Origin: M3007 sp965249785
Lineage (GTDB): Bacteria > Bacteroidota > Bacteroidia > Chitinophagales > Saprospiraceae
Direction of reading: 5' to 3'
NCBI GenBank assembly: GCA_965249785.1
Contig: CBDFMU010000026.1
Location: 310,001 to 374,000 of the forward strand
DNA length: 64,000 nt
Numbering within the stretch: the stretch's first letter is position 1; the number at the start of each line of letters is the position of its first letter. The notes under the pieces were generated by a model that was not told the DNA's origin, did no database searches, and saw nothing but the letters and a program-made list of their open reading frames with translations. The position numbers and the translations under genes are program-made. Shown one piece after another: positions 42,634-51,067 of the stretch.

Positions 42634-43524
42634 TTAAAGCAATGCTGCGCCAAATACCCCGGCACTGTCGCCCAATTTGGGTTTTAGGAAAACCGTATCA
42701 ATGCGAGGGTTAAAAATGTGTTTCTTCACCTCGGCCACACCATCCGTGTAGAGGCGATCAATATTACCGACACCGCCACCGATGACAATGACATCGGGAT
42801 CCATGATGTTGATAACCACGGCAATTGCTTTCCCGAAAAAGTGAATCAGGCGATTCATCGTCTCTATGGCCACCGGATCGTGGCTGGAAACGATGTCGCG
42901 CAGGGACATAAAAGTGCCGCTTTTCTCCGCATAATAGCGCTCCAAAGACGGCCCGGAAATTACTGTTTCCACACATCCGACCTGTCCGCAATAGCACATT
43001 CCGCCGCTGGCATCCAGAAAATTGTGTCCCCATTCGCCATTAATGCCTTGTCGTCCGCCCAGTCCCTGCCCCCGAATCACCCAGCCGCCACCAACGCCGG
43101 TACCCATGATAACGCCAAAAACTACTTCGGCCTGCGGCAATGCATCCGGTGCGGCTCCCATTAACGCTTCGGCGATGGCAAAACAGTTCGCATCATTCGC
43201 CAGCCGCACGGGTACGCCGAGTTTTTTTTCCAAGTCTACATTGAACGGTTGCCCATTCATGCAGGTCGTATTGGCGTTTTTGATGGTGCCTGTGTTGGGG
43301 TCCAGTGCGCCGGGGTGACCGATGCCGATATATTCCGGTTCCAAACGCGAGGCCGTGCGGAGTTGATTGACCAGTTTATCTATCTGTCCGATGATATGCT
43401 GATACCCAAAATGTGGCTCCGTCGGGACCCGCATCCGGTGCAAAACCCGGGGATTTTCCCGGCTTTCCAGAATGGCCCCTTCGATTTTGGTGCCTCCCAT
43501 ATCAATTCCCCAAATTGCTGACAT
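42634..43524 (-). CDS. ROK-family sugar kinase
   Basis: 296 aa. ATP-binding GIDMGGTKIEGAIL at the N-terminus, EYIGIGHPGALDPNTGTIKN, catalytic NDANCFAIAEAL, EWGHN and the zinc motif CYCGQVGCVE of ROK proteins. The family phosphorylates glucose, N-acetylmannosamine or fructose; glucokinase is the likeliest role but cannot be fixed. Reads towards lower coordinates after the 3-hydroxyanthranilate dioxygenase gene, with a CTCAAC leader. Confidence 0.85.
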   Translation of the reverse strand: MSAIWGIDMGGTKIEGAILESRENPRVLHRMRVPTEPHFGYQHIIGQIDKLVNQLRTASRLEPEYIGIGHPGALDPNTGTIKNANTTCMNGQPFNVDLEKKLGVPVRLANDANCFAIAEALMGAAPDALPQAEVVFGVIMGTGVGGGWVIRGQGLGGRQGINGEWGHNFLDASGGMCYCGQVGCVETVISGPSLERYYAEKSGTFMSLRDIVSSHDPVAIETMNRLIHFFGKAIAVVINIMDPDVIVIGGGVGNIDRLYTDGVAEVKKHIFNPRIDTVFLKPKLGDSAGVFGAALL

Positions 43525-43556
43525 AGAATTAATTATGAATTATGAGTTATAATAAA

Positions 43557-43592
43557 AGTTGAGAGGTTGAGAATGTTGAGGTTGTTGAGAAA
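43557..43592. repeat. GTTGAG word repeat, locus 7
   Basis: AGTTGAGAGGTTGAGAATG, then TTGAGGTTGTTGAGAAA on the plus strand, in the 92-base gap before the ROK kinase start. Confidence 0.7.
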
Positions 43593-43616
43593 CCCACTCT
43601 GCGTTGATTATATTTT

Positions 43617-44132
43617 TCAGACCTGCATGCTAGTACCGCATTGTTTGCAGGTGCGCGCTGCTTCGTCCGCCGCAAATTCGCCGATGGCCTGTTTGATCTG
43701 CGTACCAATATCTTTCAACGGAAAACTGGCCTCGTGCAGCGGTGCATGGCAATTTTCGCAAAACCACAGCAACTTGTCCACTTCCCCGGGCCGACGATGA
43801 CGTTCCAGCACCAATCCCACCGTGCCTGCCGGACGTTGTGGCGAATGCGGCGTGCGCGGCGGCAACAGAAACATTTCCCCCTGCCGAATATCAATCGTCT
43901 CTGGCTGACCTTCGGCGTTGATGATTTTGACCTGCACGTCGCCTTCCAACTGATAAAATAGTTCCTCGCCTTCCTCCCAATGGTAGTCTTTACGCCCGTT
44001 CGGGCCACCCACGACCATGACGATGAAGTCATCATTTTCCACATAAATCTGCTTATTGCCCACGGGCGGTTTTAGCAAATGGCGGTTTTCATCAATCCAG
44101 GCGGTGAGGTTAAACGGTTTGGCGATGGACAT
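43617..44132 (-). CDS. nbaC: 3-hydroxyanthranilate 3,4-dioxygenase
   Basis: 171 aa cupin. The iron ligands are in KDYHWEEGEELFYQLEGDV (His, Glu) and PPRTPHSPQRP (His). RHRRPGEVDKLLWFCENCHA and ARTCKQCGT near the C-terminus give the four-cysteine rubredoxin-like metal site of the bacterial form. The enzyme opens the ring of 3-hydroxyanthranilate in tryptophan degradation and NAD synthesis. No other kynurenine-pathway gene is next to it. haaO is the alternative symbol. Confidence 0.9.
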   Translation of the reverse strand: MSIAKPFNLTAWIDENRHLLKPPVGNKQIYVENDDFIVMVVGGPNGRKDYHWEEGEELFYQLEGDVQVKIINAEGQPETIDIRQGEMFLLPPRTPHSPQRPAGTVGLVLERHRRPGEVDKLLWFCENCHAPLHEASFPLKDIGTQIKQAIGEFAADEAARTCKQCGTSMQV

Positions 44133-44142
44133 GAGGAAATAT

Positions 44143-44180
44143 GGTGAGAAAGTTGAGAAAAACGTTGAGGTTGTTGAGAA
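44143..44180. repeat. GTTGAG word repeat, locus 8
   Basis: GTGAGAAAGTTGAGAAAAAC, then GTTGAGGTTGTTGAGAAC on the plus strand, directly before the dioxygenase start (CTCAAC in its sense). Confidence 0.7.
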
Positions 44181-44273
44181 CTAAACGAAGTCCGTAGGAC
44201 TGCCATTTCGGTAGCGTGAAAGTAGGGAATTGGTAAAAATTGCCGCAGGAAATTTTGTTTTTGTAAAGGCAAT

Positions 44274-45251
44274 TCAAGGCGTCACCGTGCGGAGCAGCCC
44301 CCAGCGCAGCAGCGTTTCGATCAATATCAGCAACACCGCCGCCGCGACAAACCATTGAAACCAATCCTGCGTGCGCGACACCGTCGTCACTTCCACCTTG
44401 GTTTTTTCCAATTGATCAATTTCCGCGTAAATGCCCTCCAAATCTTCCTCCGAATAAGCGCGATAAAATTTACCCCTCGTCGCCGCCGCGATTTGGCGCA
44501 GCAATTCCGTATCGAAGGCCATCTGGCGCGGCGCAAAAGCGTAGGAACCATCGATGTTGCGCTGGGCAGGCGAGAGCACAATGCCGTCCGTGCCAATGCC
44601 CACCGTGTACACCCGCACCCCCAAAGTCTGGGCGATTTCGGCGGCGCGCATGGGGCGCATTTCTTCCCCGGCGTTGTTTTCCCCGTCGGTAAGCAGGATG
44701 ACGACTTTACTATGGGCGGGACTGTCTTTCAAGCGATTAACGGCGGTGGCCAAGCCCAAACCAATCGCGGTACCGTCTTGTAAACGCCCTAATTGCAGGT
44801 CTTGAATAAACTTTTGCACCATGCGCCGATCAGTCGTCAAGGGGCATTGCGTGAAGGCTTCGGCAGAAAAAGCAACCAACCCCAGGCGATCATAAGGCCG
44901 TTTTTCCACGAAATCAATGGCTACGCGTTTGGCCACCGCCAGCCGGTCGGGATCGAAATCCTTGCTGAGCATGCTCGGCGAAATGTCGAGGGCCAGCATG
45001 ATGTCCACCGCATCGGCCTGTATTTTTTCTTCCTGCCAATGAAGTTGCGGACGCGCCATCGCTACGATCAATAGCGTCAGAGCCAGCCAGCGCAGCCAGG
45101 GAAGCCGTTGCCGGGTTGGAATGCGCCAATTGGAGGTGGGAGTTCCGGTCTGCGCCATACGCAAAGTTAAGCCAACGGCACGGCGTTGCCGACGCACCAA
45201 CACGGGCAACAGCAGCAACAGTAAAAGCCAGAATGGTTGAGCGAAGGACAC
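44274..45251 (-). CDS. batA: Aerotolerance VWA-domain membrane protein
   Basis: 325 aa. An N-terminal helix (FWLLLLLLLPVLVRR) and a second near residue 55 precede a von Willebrand A domain with the MIDAS motif LALDISPSMLS and LLTDGENNAGEE; a third helix closes the C-terminus (WFVAAAVLLILIETLLRW). Bat proteins were linked to oxygen tolerance in Bacteroides and act at the inner membrane, probably with a MoxR ATPase. It is the last of the three Bat-type genes on this strand. BatB-type assignment is possible. Confidence 0.85.
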   Translation of the reverse strand: MSFAQPFWLLLLLLLPVLVRRQRRAVGLTLRMAQTGTPTSNWRIPTRQRLPWLRWLALTLLIVAMARPQLHWQEEKIQADAVDIMLALDISPSMLSKDFDPDRLAVAKRVAIDFVEKRPYDRLGLVAFSAEAFTQCPLTTDRRMVQKFIQDLQLGRLQDGTAIGLGLATAVNRLKDSPAHSKVVILLTDGENNAGEEMRPMRAAEIAQTLGVRVYTVGIGTDGIVLSPAQRNIDGSYAFAPRQMAFDTELLRQIAAATRGKFYRAYSEEDLEGIYAEIDQLEKTKVEVTTVSRTQDWFQWFVAAAVLLILIETLLRWGLLRTVTP

Positions 45252-45302
45252 GGATGAGAATTATAAAGAGCGAAAACTTTCGCCTAATTATTTAAAAATC
45301 AA

Positions 45303-46229
45303 TTATTTAGCAGGGGCTGCTTCTGCCAACATTTCTTCCTCCCGCGTAGTTCGCACCAGCAATTGTGCCTGCTGTAAAGCCTGTTCGTGAAAAAATTCCG
45401 GTGGCGTGGACTTGGCAAATTTCACCAAATCCGCCTGCAAGAACGTCTCTGCCAATGGCTGCTGCAAGTCTTGTGGGAAATCTGTTTTTCGCAGATAAGA
45501 AAGCGTCTCGTCCGTCGTGCTTTCCAAAGCGGGAACATGGTATCTTTTTTCCAGATATTCCCGCAAAATAAAGGTCAATTCGGCATAGTAGGATTTCACC
45601 TGTCCGGCCTGCCAAAGGTGTTTTTTGGAGAGGGCTTCCAATTTCCGTTGTGCCAGCAAATGCGCGGGCATGGCCACTTCCCGACTTCGACTACCCATTT
45701 TTTGTCGCCGTTTCCACCACCAATTGGCCAGAAAAATAATGGCCACCACCGCCAGAACACCTATTATCCACGGCAAATAGTCCGTCCATAAAACCGGTTC
45801 GAGCCGAATGTTTTTTAACTCCGCCATATCGTTCAAATCGGTAGGCGCGGGCGTAGACAGCACGACTAGTTCGAGGGAATTGGTAAGTGCCGTTTTGCCG
45901 CCCGCCAAACGAATGGTCAGCGGCGGCAGCAACAGTGTGTCGGCATCGAAAGTAATGCAAGTCAGGTCAATTTGGTATTGCCCTCCTTGACTAATGGCTG
46001 TGGATTGCGACAGGATATTTTGCTTGGGTATCATCGTATCCCAAGCGGAGAAATCTATTTCGAGGGGTTTTCCGGCGGCGTTTGGGGTAAGTAGGTGGAT
46101 TACAAATGGGTTGCCGGTTTCGGCGATATTACTATCTAATTGGGCGGTGGCTTGGGTTTGGGCGGAGGTGGTGGATAGGGAGAATAGGATGCAGAATATT
46201 GATAGTGAGTATTTTGCAAAGCATCTCAA
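45303..46229 (-). CDS. BatD-like membrane protein
   Basis: 308 aa. Signal peptide (SLSIFCILFSLSTTSA), a periplasmic beta domain (residues ~25-140: ATAQLDSNIAETGNPFVIHL ... PLTIRLAGGKT), one membrane helix (YLPWIIGVLAVVAIIFLANW) and a cytoplasmic helical part with REYLEKRYHVPALESTTDET. This layout fits the BatD/DUF4381-like partners of BatA and DUF58 proteins. Proposed to work in the envelope with its neighbours. The gap to the DUF58 gene contains a C-rich repeat. Confidence 0.75.
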   Translation of the reverse strand: MRCFAKYSLSIFCILFSLSTTSAQTQATAQLDSNIAETGNPFVIHLLTPNAAGKPLEIDFSAWDTMIPKQNILSQSTAISQGGQYQIDLTCITFDADTLLLPPLTIRLAGGKTALTNSLELVVLSTPAPTDLNDMAELKNIRLEPVLWTDYLPWIIGVLAVVAIIFLANWWWKRRQKMGSRSREVAMPAHLLAQRKLEALSKKHLWQAGQVKSYYAELTFILREYLEKRYHVPALESTTDETLSYLRKTDFPQDLQQPLAETFLQADLVKFAKSTPPEFFHEQALQQAQLLVRTTREEEMLAEAAPAK

Positions 46230-46247
46230 AAGCGGCCCTTGCCCGTA

Positions 46248-46290
46248 GAAGCCCCCCCTGCCCCCCCGTAAAGGGGGGAAGTAGATTGAG
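46248..46290. repeat. C-rich dispersed repeat, intergenic copy
   Basis: GAAGCCCCCCCTGCCCCCCC then GTAAAGGGGGGAAGTAGATT and GAG. The middle can fold as a CCCCCC/GGGGGG hairpin. It matches the unit read in frame inside the GT2 gene (23518-23561). Confidence 0.75.
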
Positions 46291-46353
46291 GAGAACCTAA
46301 GTATGTTGCTTTGCTCATTGCGTTTTTGCCCTTTATATTCTTGCCTGTTGTTT

Positions 46354-47235
46354 TCAGTGGGAGATCAATCGCGCTCGCTTTTCAAAGAAATGTAGTAGCG
46401 CGGTAGCATAAGATTCGTGGGTAGAAATACTCAAAAAATCCGCTCCGGCCTGGCGGAAAATGCGGCGGGCATTGTCCAGATTTTCCATGAAATGTCGGTG
46501 GTATTGCTTGCGAAAATCCGGGTCGGTGGTATCGCGCCAAATGGATTCACCGGTTTCGGCATCCAGCATTTGGAGGAGACCAACATCGGGTAGTTCGCGT
46601 TCGCGCACGTCCCAGACATGGATGCCCACGCAATCGTGGCGTTTGGCCATTACTTTGAGAGGGGCTTCGTAATTATTTGCCAGAAAATCGGACAGTACGA
46701 AACAGACCGAGTGTTGGCGAAGCACGTTGCGGGTAAATTGCAACGCCCCGGCCAAATCGGTTCCGCGATTGTTCGGCTGCACATTGAGCAATTCTCGCAG
46801 AATGCGCAGGGTATGTTGCAGCCCTTTTTTGGGTGGAATAAAAAGTTCTGGCCGATCAGAAAAGAGCAAAAGCCCCACTTTATCCTGATTATCAATGGCC
46901 GAAAAAGCCAGCACGGCGCAAATTTCCGTTAAAAGTTCCTGCTTGAATTGTCCGCGCGTGCCGAAAAAAGCCGAGCCGCTCACATCCACCAACAGCATCA
47001 GCGTTTGTTCGCGTTCTTCCTCAAAAATCTTGATGTGTGGTTCGCCCGTTCGCGCGGTCACGTTCCAATCGAGGGTACGCACATCGTCGCCCCACTGGTA
47101 TTGACGCACTTCGCTGAACGACATACCGCGCCCTTTGAAGGCACTATGATAACCGCCAGTGAACAGGTGTCGGCTCAATCGGCGGGTTTTGATCTGTATT
47201 TTGCGGACTTTTTTCAGCAATTCAGCCGTTTCCAT
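46354..47235 (-). CDS. DUF58 protein of the Bat/MoxR system
   Basis: About 293 aa starting at METAELLKKVRKIQIKTRRL. The DUF58 signature is clear: GYHSAFKGRGMSFSEVRQYQ, WGDDVRTLDWNVTARTGEPHI and a VWA-like fold beginning LMLLVDVSGSAFFGTRG. Partner of MoxR AAA+ ATPases, which are not in this window. A longer ORF to 47355 overlaps the upstream peroxiredoxin-like gene and is rejected. It starts five bases after that gene ends. Confidence 0.85.
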   Translation of the reverse strand: METAELLKKVRKIQIKTRRLSRHLFTGGYHSAFKGRGMSFSEVRQYQWGDDVRTLDWNVTARTGEPHIKIFEEEREQTLMLLVDVSGSAFFGTRGQFKQELLTEICAVLAFSAIDNQDKVGLLLFSDRPELFIPPKKGLQHTLRILRELLNVQPNNRGTDLAGALQFTRNVLRQHSVCFVLSDFLANNYEAPLKVMAKRHDCVGIHVWDVRERELPDVGLLQMLDAETGESIWRDTTDPDFRKQYHRHFMENLDNARRIFRQAGADFLSISTHESYATALLHFFEKRARLISH

Positions 47236-47239
47236 CGCG

Positions 47240-47857
47240 TCAGTTCGGGTGCAATTTTTTGCGGGGAAAATGCGCGGGTTTCGGCTTGTAACGGAGGCCC
47301 ACTGCGTCGGAATATTCGAGCGTTTCTTCGTGTTTCTGCGAACAGGGCGAATCACTCGGCGGCGTGTTACTCAGCAACCGATCAAATTCCGTTTGAATAT
47401 CCAGAATGGCCGTTTCGATGTTGGGCAAAGGGCGATTAATAATTAAACGCACAATCCCTTCTGGATCCACGATAACTGCCAAACGATCCAGGCCCGGCTG
47501 CGGACGGCGACCGGAAGCCAAGCCGTAGCGACTGGCAATGCTAAAATCCAAGTCTTCAATGACCGGGGCTTTTAGATAAATGCCGATGAAACGACGGGCC
47601 TTATCCGACCAGTCATTGTGACCAATCGGCTCGTTGGAAAGGGCCAGCACCCGCGTGTTGCGCTCGTTGAGCCAGCGTTCTTTCATGGCCAAAAAAGCCG
47701 AAAACATGGCCCACGCCGAGGTAAAATTGGCCGGATGCGCAAAGAAAACGCACCAGCAACCGGCACTATATTCCGGGAAACGCAGTACGCCACGCGGCGA
47801 TTGAAACTCAAACGACGGCGCGGGATCGCCAACTTGCGGTAGATTCTGATGAGTCAT
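47240..47857 (-). CDS. Peroxiredoxin-like protein without peroxidatic cysteine
   Basis: 205 aa aligning by eye with 1-Cys (Prx6-type) peroxiredoxins: VGDPAPSFEF, RFPEYSAGCWCVFFAHPANF, LALSNEPIGHNDWSDK, DLDFSIASRYGL and RLAVIVDPEGIVRLII. In active enzymes HPADFTPVC carries the peroxidatic cysteine; here it is HPANFTSAW, so Trp49 replaces it. Cys34 and Cys36 lie just before. It may be a non-catalytic relative or use another residue. It directly precedes the DUF58 gene and is probably in its operon, a reasonable place for a redox-related partner of the aerotolerance set. Confidence 0.75.
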   Translation of the reverse strand: MTHQNLPQVGDPAPSFEFQSPRGVLRFPEYSAGCWCVFFAHPANFTSAWAMFSAFLAMKERWLNERNTRVLALSNEPIGHNDWSDKARRFIGIYLKAPVIEDLDFSIASRYGLASGRRPQPGLDRLAVIVDPEGIVRLIINRPLPNIETAILDIQTEFDRLLSNTPPSDSPCSQKHEETLEYSDAVGLRYKPKPAHFPRKKLHPN

Positions 47858-48050
47858 TGTTCAGAAAAATGGCCAGTGAGGGGTACAAAATTTTTCCAAA
47901 AGTAAATCTTTTTGGGCAATGTTGGATGAGCGACGCGCGACTGTTGGCCGAATGCCTATCATCTGGCCGATTACGGTCGTCTTATTAACGACAAACGGCA
48001 GAATTATTATCAATCGTCATTTAATGATGGCAAGTACTTTCTACGGAAGG

Positions 48051-48127
48051 ACATTTACGAAATTCTAAAAGTTTCGCAAACGATTGAACGTGTTGCGTTT
48101 GCGAAACCTTCGAGGTTTCGTAAATGT
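48051..48127. repeat. Nested palindromic element
   Basis: Outer arms ACATTTACGAAA (48051-48062) and TTTCGTAAATGT (48116-48127); inner arms GTTTCGCAAACG (48071-48082) and CGTTTGCGAAAC (48096-48107). All four are perfect. There is no T run. It ends 15 bases past the stop of the hydrolase gene and looks like a REP/MITE-type element. The rest of the gap (47858-48050) holds no gene I recognise. Confidence 0.7.
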
Positions 48128-48141
48128 AACATATCATTACA

Positions 48142-48894
48142 TCAGTCTTTTCCCAGCCACGCCCGCAGCCGCTCCTGATAAGCGGGATATTGACTTAAAT
48201 TATGGTGCGAACCGCCTTCCAAGGTGATGAATTCGTCGCCAGGTTTGAGCACTTTTTTCAAATTATTGGCCGAAGCAAAAGGCACCACCCGATCACGTGT
48301 ACCGTGAAAAATGAGCAGTGGGAGTTTGGTTTGCTGTAAATTCTGGTCGTTTGGAAACAAAAAAATCGGCTCGAAAGGTGGTTCGTGACGGCGCACATGA
48401 CTGGCCAATAATCCTCGAATATTATCGAAGGGCGTTTCCAGAATCAACATTTTCGCAGGCACCCGTGCCGCCAAATGGCTGGCCATCGCTGAACCCAACG
48501 AACGTCCGTACAGCACGATTTCCTCCGGGTCATATTGCTGTCGCAACCAATGGTAGATCAATTCTGCATCCTCAAAATAGTGCGCCTCATCGTGGTCGCC
48601 GGAACTTTTACCATAGCCTCGATAGTCGGGCGCAAAAAAATCATAGCCCAATTCCGTGAAATCGCGGTGCATGGCTCCCCAGCGTTGCAAATTGTCACGA
48701 TTGCCGTGAAAATACAGTACCACGCCACGCCGGGGTGATTTGGCCGTTGGAAAAAACAAGGCATTCAATTTTTGCCCATCCGGCGTATCCAGAAAATGCT
48801 CCTCCCACGGCTCCGAAAAGTCGAAATGATGGTCCGCCGGAAGCACCGTGGGCCGAAACAGGATTTTCTTTTGGAGATAGGCGGAAAAAGTCAT
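48142..48894 (-). CDS. Alpha/beta hydrolase
   Basis: 250 aa. Nucleophile elbow VLYGRSLGSAMASHLA, acid in FHGTRDRVVPF and histidine in GGSHHNLSQYP; the oxyanion region is LYFHGNRDNLQRWG. The N-terminus (SAYLQKKILFRPTVL) resembles the anchor of ABHD/Bem46-type hydrolases. The substrate is unknown. It begins seven bases after the nucleoside transporter gene, so the two are probably co-transcribed. Confidence 0.85.
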   Translation of the reverse strand: MTFSAYLQKKILFRPTVLPADHHFDFSEPWEEHFLDTPDGQKLNALFFPTAKSPRRGVVLYFHGNRDNLQRWGAMHRDFTELGYDFFAPDYRGYGKSSGDHDEAHYFEDAELIYHWLRQQYDPEEIVLYGRSLGSAMASHLAARVPAKMLILETPFDNIRGLLASHVRRHEPPFEPIFLFPNDQNLQQTKLPLLIFHGTRDRVVPFASANNLKKVLKPGDEFITLEGGSHHNLSQYPAYQERLRAWLGKD

Positions 48895-48900
48895 GCGCTA

Positions 48901-50136
48901 TTAAAGCAAAATGCCGGCCAGCGTAGCCGACAAATAGGAAGCCAAGGTACCAGCGATCAAAGCGCGGAACCCAAGTCGCGCCAAATCTGCCCGACGGTCG
49001 GGTTCAAGGGCGGAAATACCACCGATTTGGATGCCGACCGAACCGAAATTGGCGAAGCCGCATAAAGCGAAACTGACAATCGCAATCGTTTTCGGGTCGA
49101 GCGAGGCCATCAAATCTTTGAATTGCAGATAAGCCACAAATTCATTGGCTACCAGTTTAGTACCCATCAGTGCGCCAGCGGTCAGCACATCGGCGGAAGG
49201 CACGCCCATCGCCCAGGCAAAACCGGAAAACAAGCCACCGAGGATAGTATTCAGGCTCAATTGCGGGAAACCGGCCAAACCACCCGCAGCACTCAATAGA
49301 TAGTTGATCAAGGCAATAAGTGCCAAAAAGCCAATCAACATAGCCGCCACATTCAGTCCCACTTTTAGGCCATCGGAGCAGCCCGCGCTGATCGCATCCA
49401 CCAGATTGGAGTGTTCTTTACCTACTTTCAGGCGGACGGTGCCTTGCGTTTCCGGTTGTTCCGTTTCGGGATAAATAATTTTTGAAATGGCTAACGCCCC
49501 CGGCGCGGCCATAATACTGGCCGCGATGAGGTATTCCGCTGGCACCCCGAATTTAATATACGTCGCCATTACGCCGCCCGCAATACAGGCAAACGAACCC
49601 GTCATCGAGGCCATTAATTCAGACATGGTCATGCCTTTCAGATAAGGCTTGATCATGATTTGGGCTTCCACCTGACCGACAAACGCGCTCGAAATATTAC
49701 TCAACGCTTCGGCACCACTCACTTTCATAAAGTAATTCAGGCCCTTCGCCAATTTCTCCACAATCCACTGCATGATGCCGAAGTGGTAGAAAATATTGAC
49801 CAGACAAGCCACAAAAATAATGGTCGGAATAATGCGGACAAAAAAGATAAACGTCTGATTACCAAAGAGTGGAGCCAGTTTGCTATCGTCGCCCAGCACG
49901 CCAAAAACGAACTTGGCTCCTTCATCCGAGAAACTTAGTACTTTGGTGACGGCCCGCCCCAGCCAGCCAAAAATGGATTTTCCTACGGGCGTTTTAAGAA
50001 TAAAAACGGCCAAAAGGAATTGAATAAGCAGCCCCATGCCAACCGTACGGTAGTTGATGGCTTTGCGATTGTTGGAAAGGGCGTAAGCGATGCCCAAAAT
50101 GAGAACGACGCCCAAAAGCCCGATAAGACGATCCAT
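48901..50136 (-). CDS. nupC: CNT-family nucleoside transporter (NupC type)
   Basis: 411 aa with about ten membrane helices. Family features include GAKFVFGVLGD, the EALSNISSAFVGQVEAQIMI gate, MTGSFACIAGGVMATYIKFG and the C-terminal FALCGFANFGSVGIQIGG. It imports nucleosides with protons or sodium. Its divergent neighbour is uridine kinase, which fits a salvage pair. Confidence 0.9.
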   Translation of the reverse strand: MDRLIGLLGVVLILGIAYALSNNRKAINYRTVGMGLLIQFLLAVFILKTPVGKSIFGWLGRAVTKVLSFSDEGAKFVFGVLGDDSKLAPLFGNQTFIFFVRIIPTIIFVACLVNIFYHFGIMQWIVEKLAKGLNYFMKVSGAEALSNISSAFVGQVEAQIMIKPYLKGMTMSELMASMTGSFACIAGGVMATYIKFGVPAEYLIAASIMAAPGALAISKIIYPETEQPETQGTVRLKVGKEHSNLVDAISAGCSDGLKVGLNVAAMLIGFLALIALINYLLSAAGGLAGFPQLSLNTILGGLFSGFAWAMGVPSADVLTAGALMGTKLVANEFVAYLQFKDLMASLDPKTIAIVSFALCGFANFGSVGIQIGGISALEPDRRADLARLGFRALIAGTLASYLSATLAGILL

Positions 50137-50267
50137 GTAGAGTGGTTAAGGAATAAGGAAACAGGAATTAGGAGACAGGCACCGCCTTGCTGTTGATTGT
50201 GGGCGAAAAGTACACTTTGTAACGGGCTTGTAAAAACTTTTGCCCGAAAGCCTACTTTCGCCCAGCA

Positions 50268-50378
50268 TAAAGTGATGAAGTAATGAAAATATGAAGTGAT
50301 AAAATGACAAGCCTCGCTTTATCACTTCATCTCCTTATCCCTTTATCATTTCATTAATTTATCGTTTCATCACTTCAT
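50268..50378. repeat. GTGATGAA/TTCATCAC word arms before udk
   Basis: Left part AAAGTGATGAAGTAATGAAA and ATGAAGTGATAAA (50269-50304); right part TTTATCACTTCAT, TTATCATTTCATT and TTTCATCACTTCAT (50318-50378). The arms are complementary in places (ATGAAGTGATAAA against TTTATCACTTCAT). The right arm ends three bases before the udk start codon. Confidence 0.65.
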
Positions 50379-50381
50379 ACC

Positions 50382-50996
50382 ATGCAACCTTATCTGATCG
50401 GCATCGCCGGAGGCAGCGGCAGCGGAAAAACCAGTTTTATCCGTCGCCTGCGGGAACAATTTTCGGAAGCGGAACTCTGCATCATTTCGCAGGACGATTA
50501 TTACTACCCGGAAGAGCAGCAGCCAAAGGACAAAAACGACCGTTATAATTTTGATTTGCCGATTGGCATTGACAAAAAGACTTTCCGACGGGATTTGCAA
50601 AAATTGCAAAATGGCGAGGCTGTGCATATTCAGGAATATGTTTTTAATAATCCCAACGCCGAGCGGAAATGGATTACGTTTCAGCCTGCGCCCATCATTG
50701 TGGTGGAAGGATTATTCGTGCTGCATTACCGGAAATTGGCGCAAATGCTTGATTTAAAGATATTTATCAGTGCCAAAGAAAACCTGAAAGTCATCCGGCG
50801 CATTCATCGCGATCAGGTGGAACGCGGTTATCCGATTGAAGACGTGTTGTACCAATATGAAAACCACGTGTTGCCGTCGTTTGAAAAATATATCAAACCG
50901 TATCAGGAAGAGGCAGATATTGTGGTAAATAACAACCGCGATTTTGAGCGTGGACTGGAAGTGGTGAGCGGTTTTTTGAGGAATAAATTGGGTTAA
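50382..50996 (+). CDS. udk: Uridine kinase
   Basis: 204 aa. P-loop GIAGGSGSGKTSFI, ISQDDYYYPEEQQ, NFDLPIGIDKKTFRRDL and VVEGLFVLHY match uridine/cytidine kinases of the phosphoribulokinase superfamily. It phosphorylates uridine and cytidine taken up from outside; the NupC-type transporter is divergently encoded 245 bases away. The start is the first ATG after the repeated TTCATCAC leader. Confidence 0.9.
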   Translation: MQPYLIGIAGGSGSGKTSFIRRLREQFSEAELCIISQDDYYYPEEQQPKDKNDRYNFDLPIGIDKKTFRRDLQKLQNGEAVHIQEYVFNNPNAERKWITFQPAPIIVVEGLFVLHYRKLAQMLDLKIFISAKENLKVIRRIHRDQVERGYPIEDVLYQYENHVLPSFEKYIKPYQEEADIVVNNNRDFERGLEVVSGFLRNKLG

Positions 50997-51067
50997 ATTT
51001 CAGGGTGCGTTTCGCCAGCGTTTTAGGCTCAAAAGGTGTCTTGTTAGAAATCAAACCTTGATCTGCT

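Noticed and set aside
47940..48128. Open frame LADYGRLINDKRQNYY... before the nested palindrome
   Set aside because: Open by chance through a palindromic element; no start and no recognised family.
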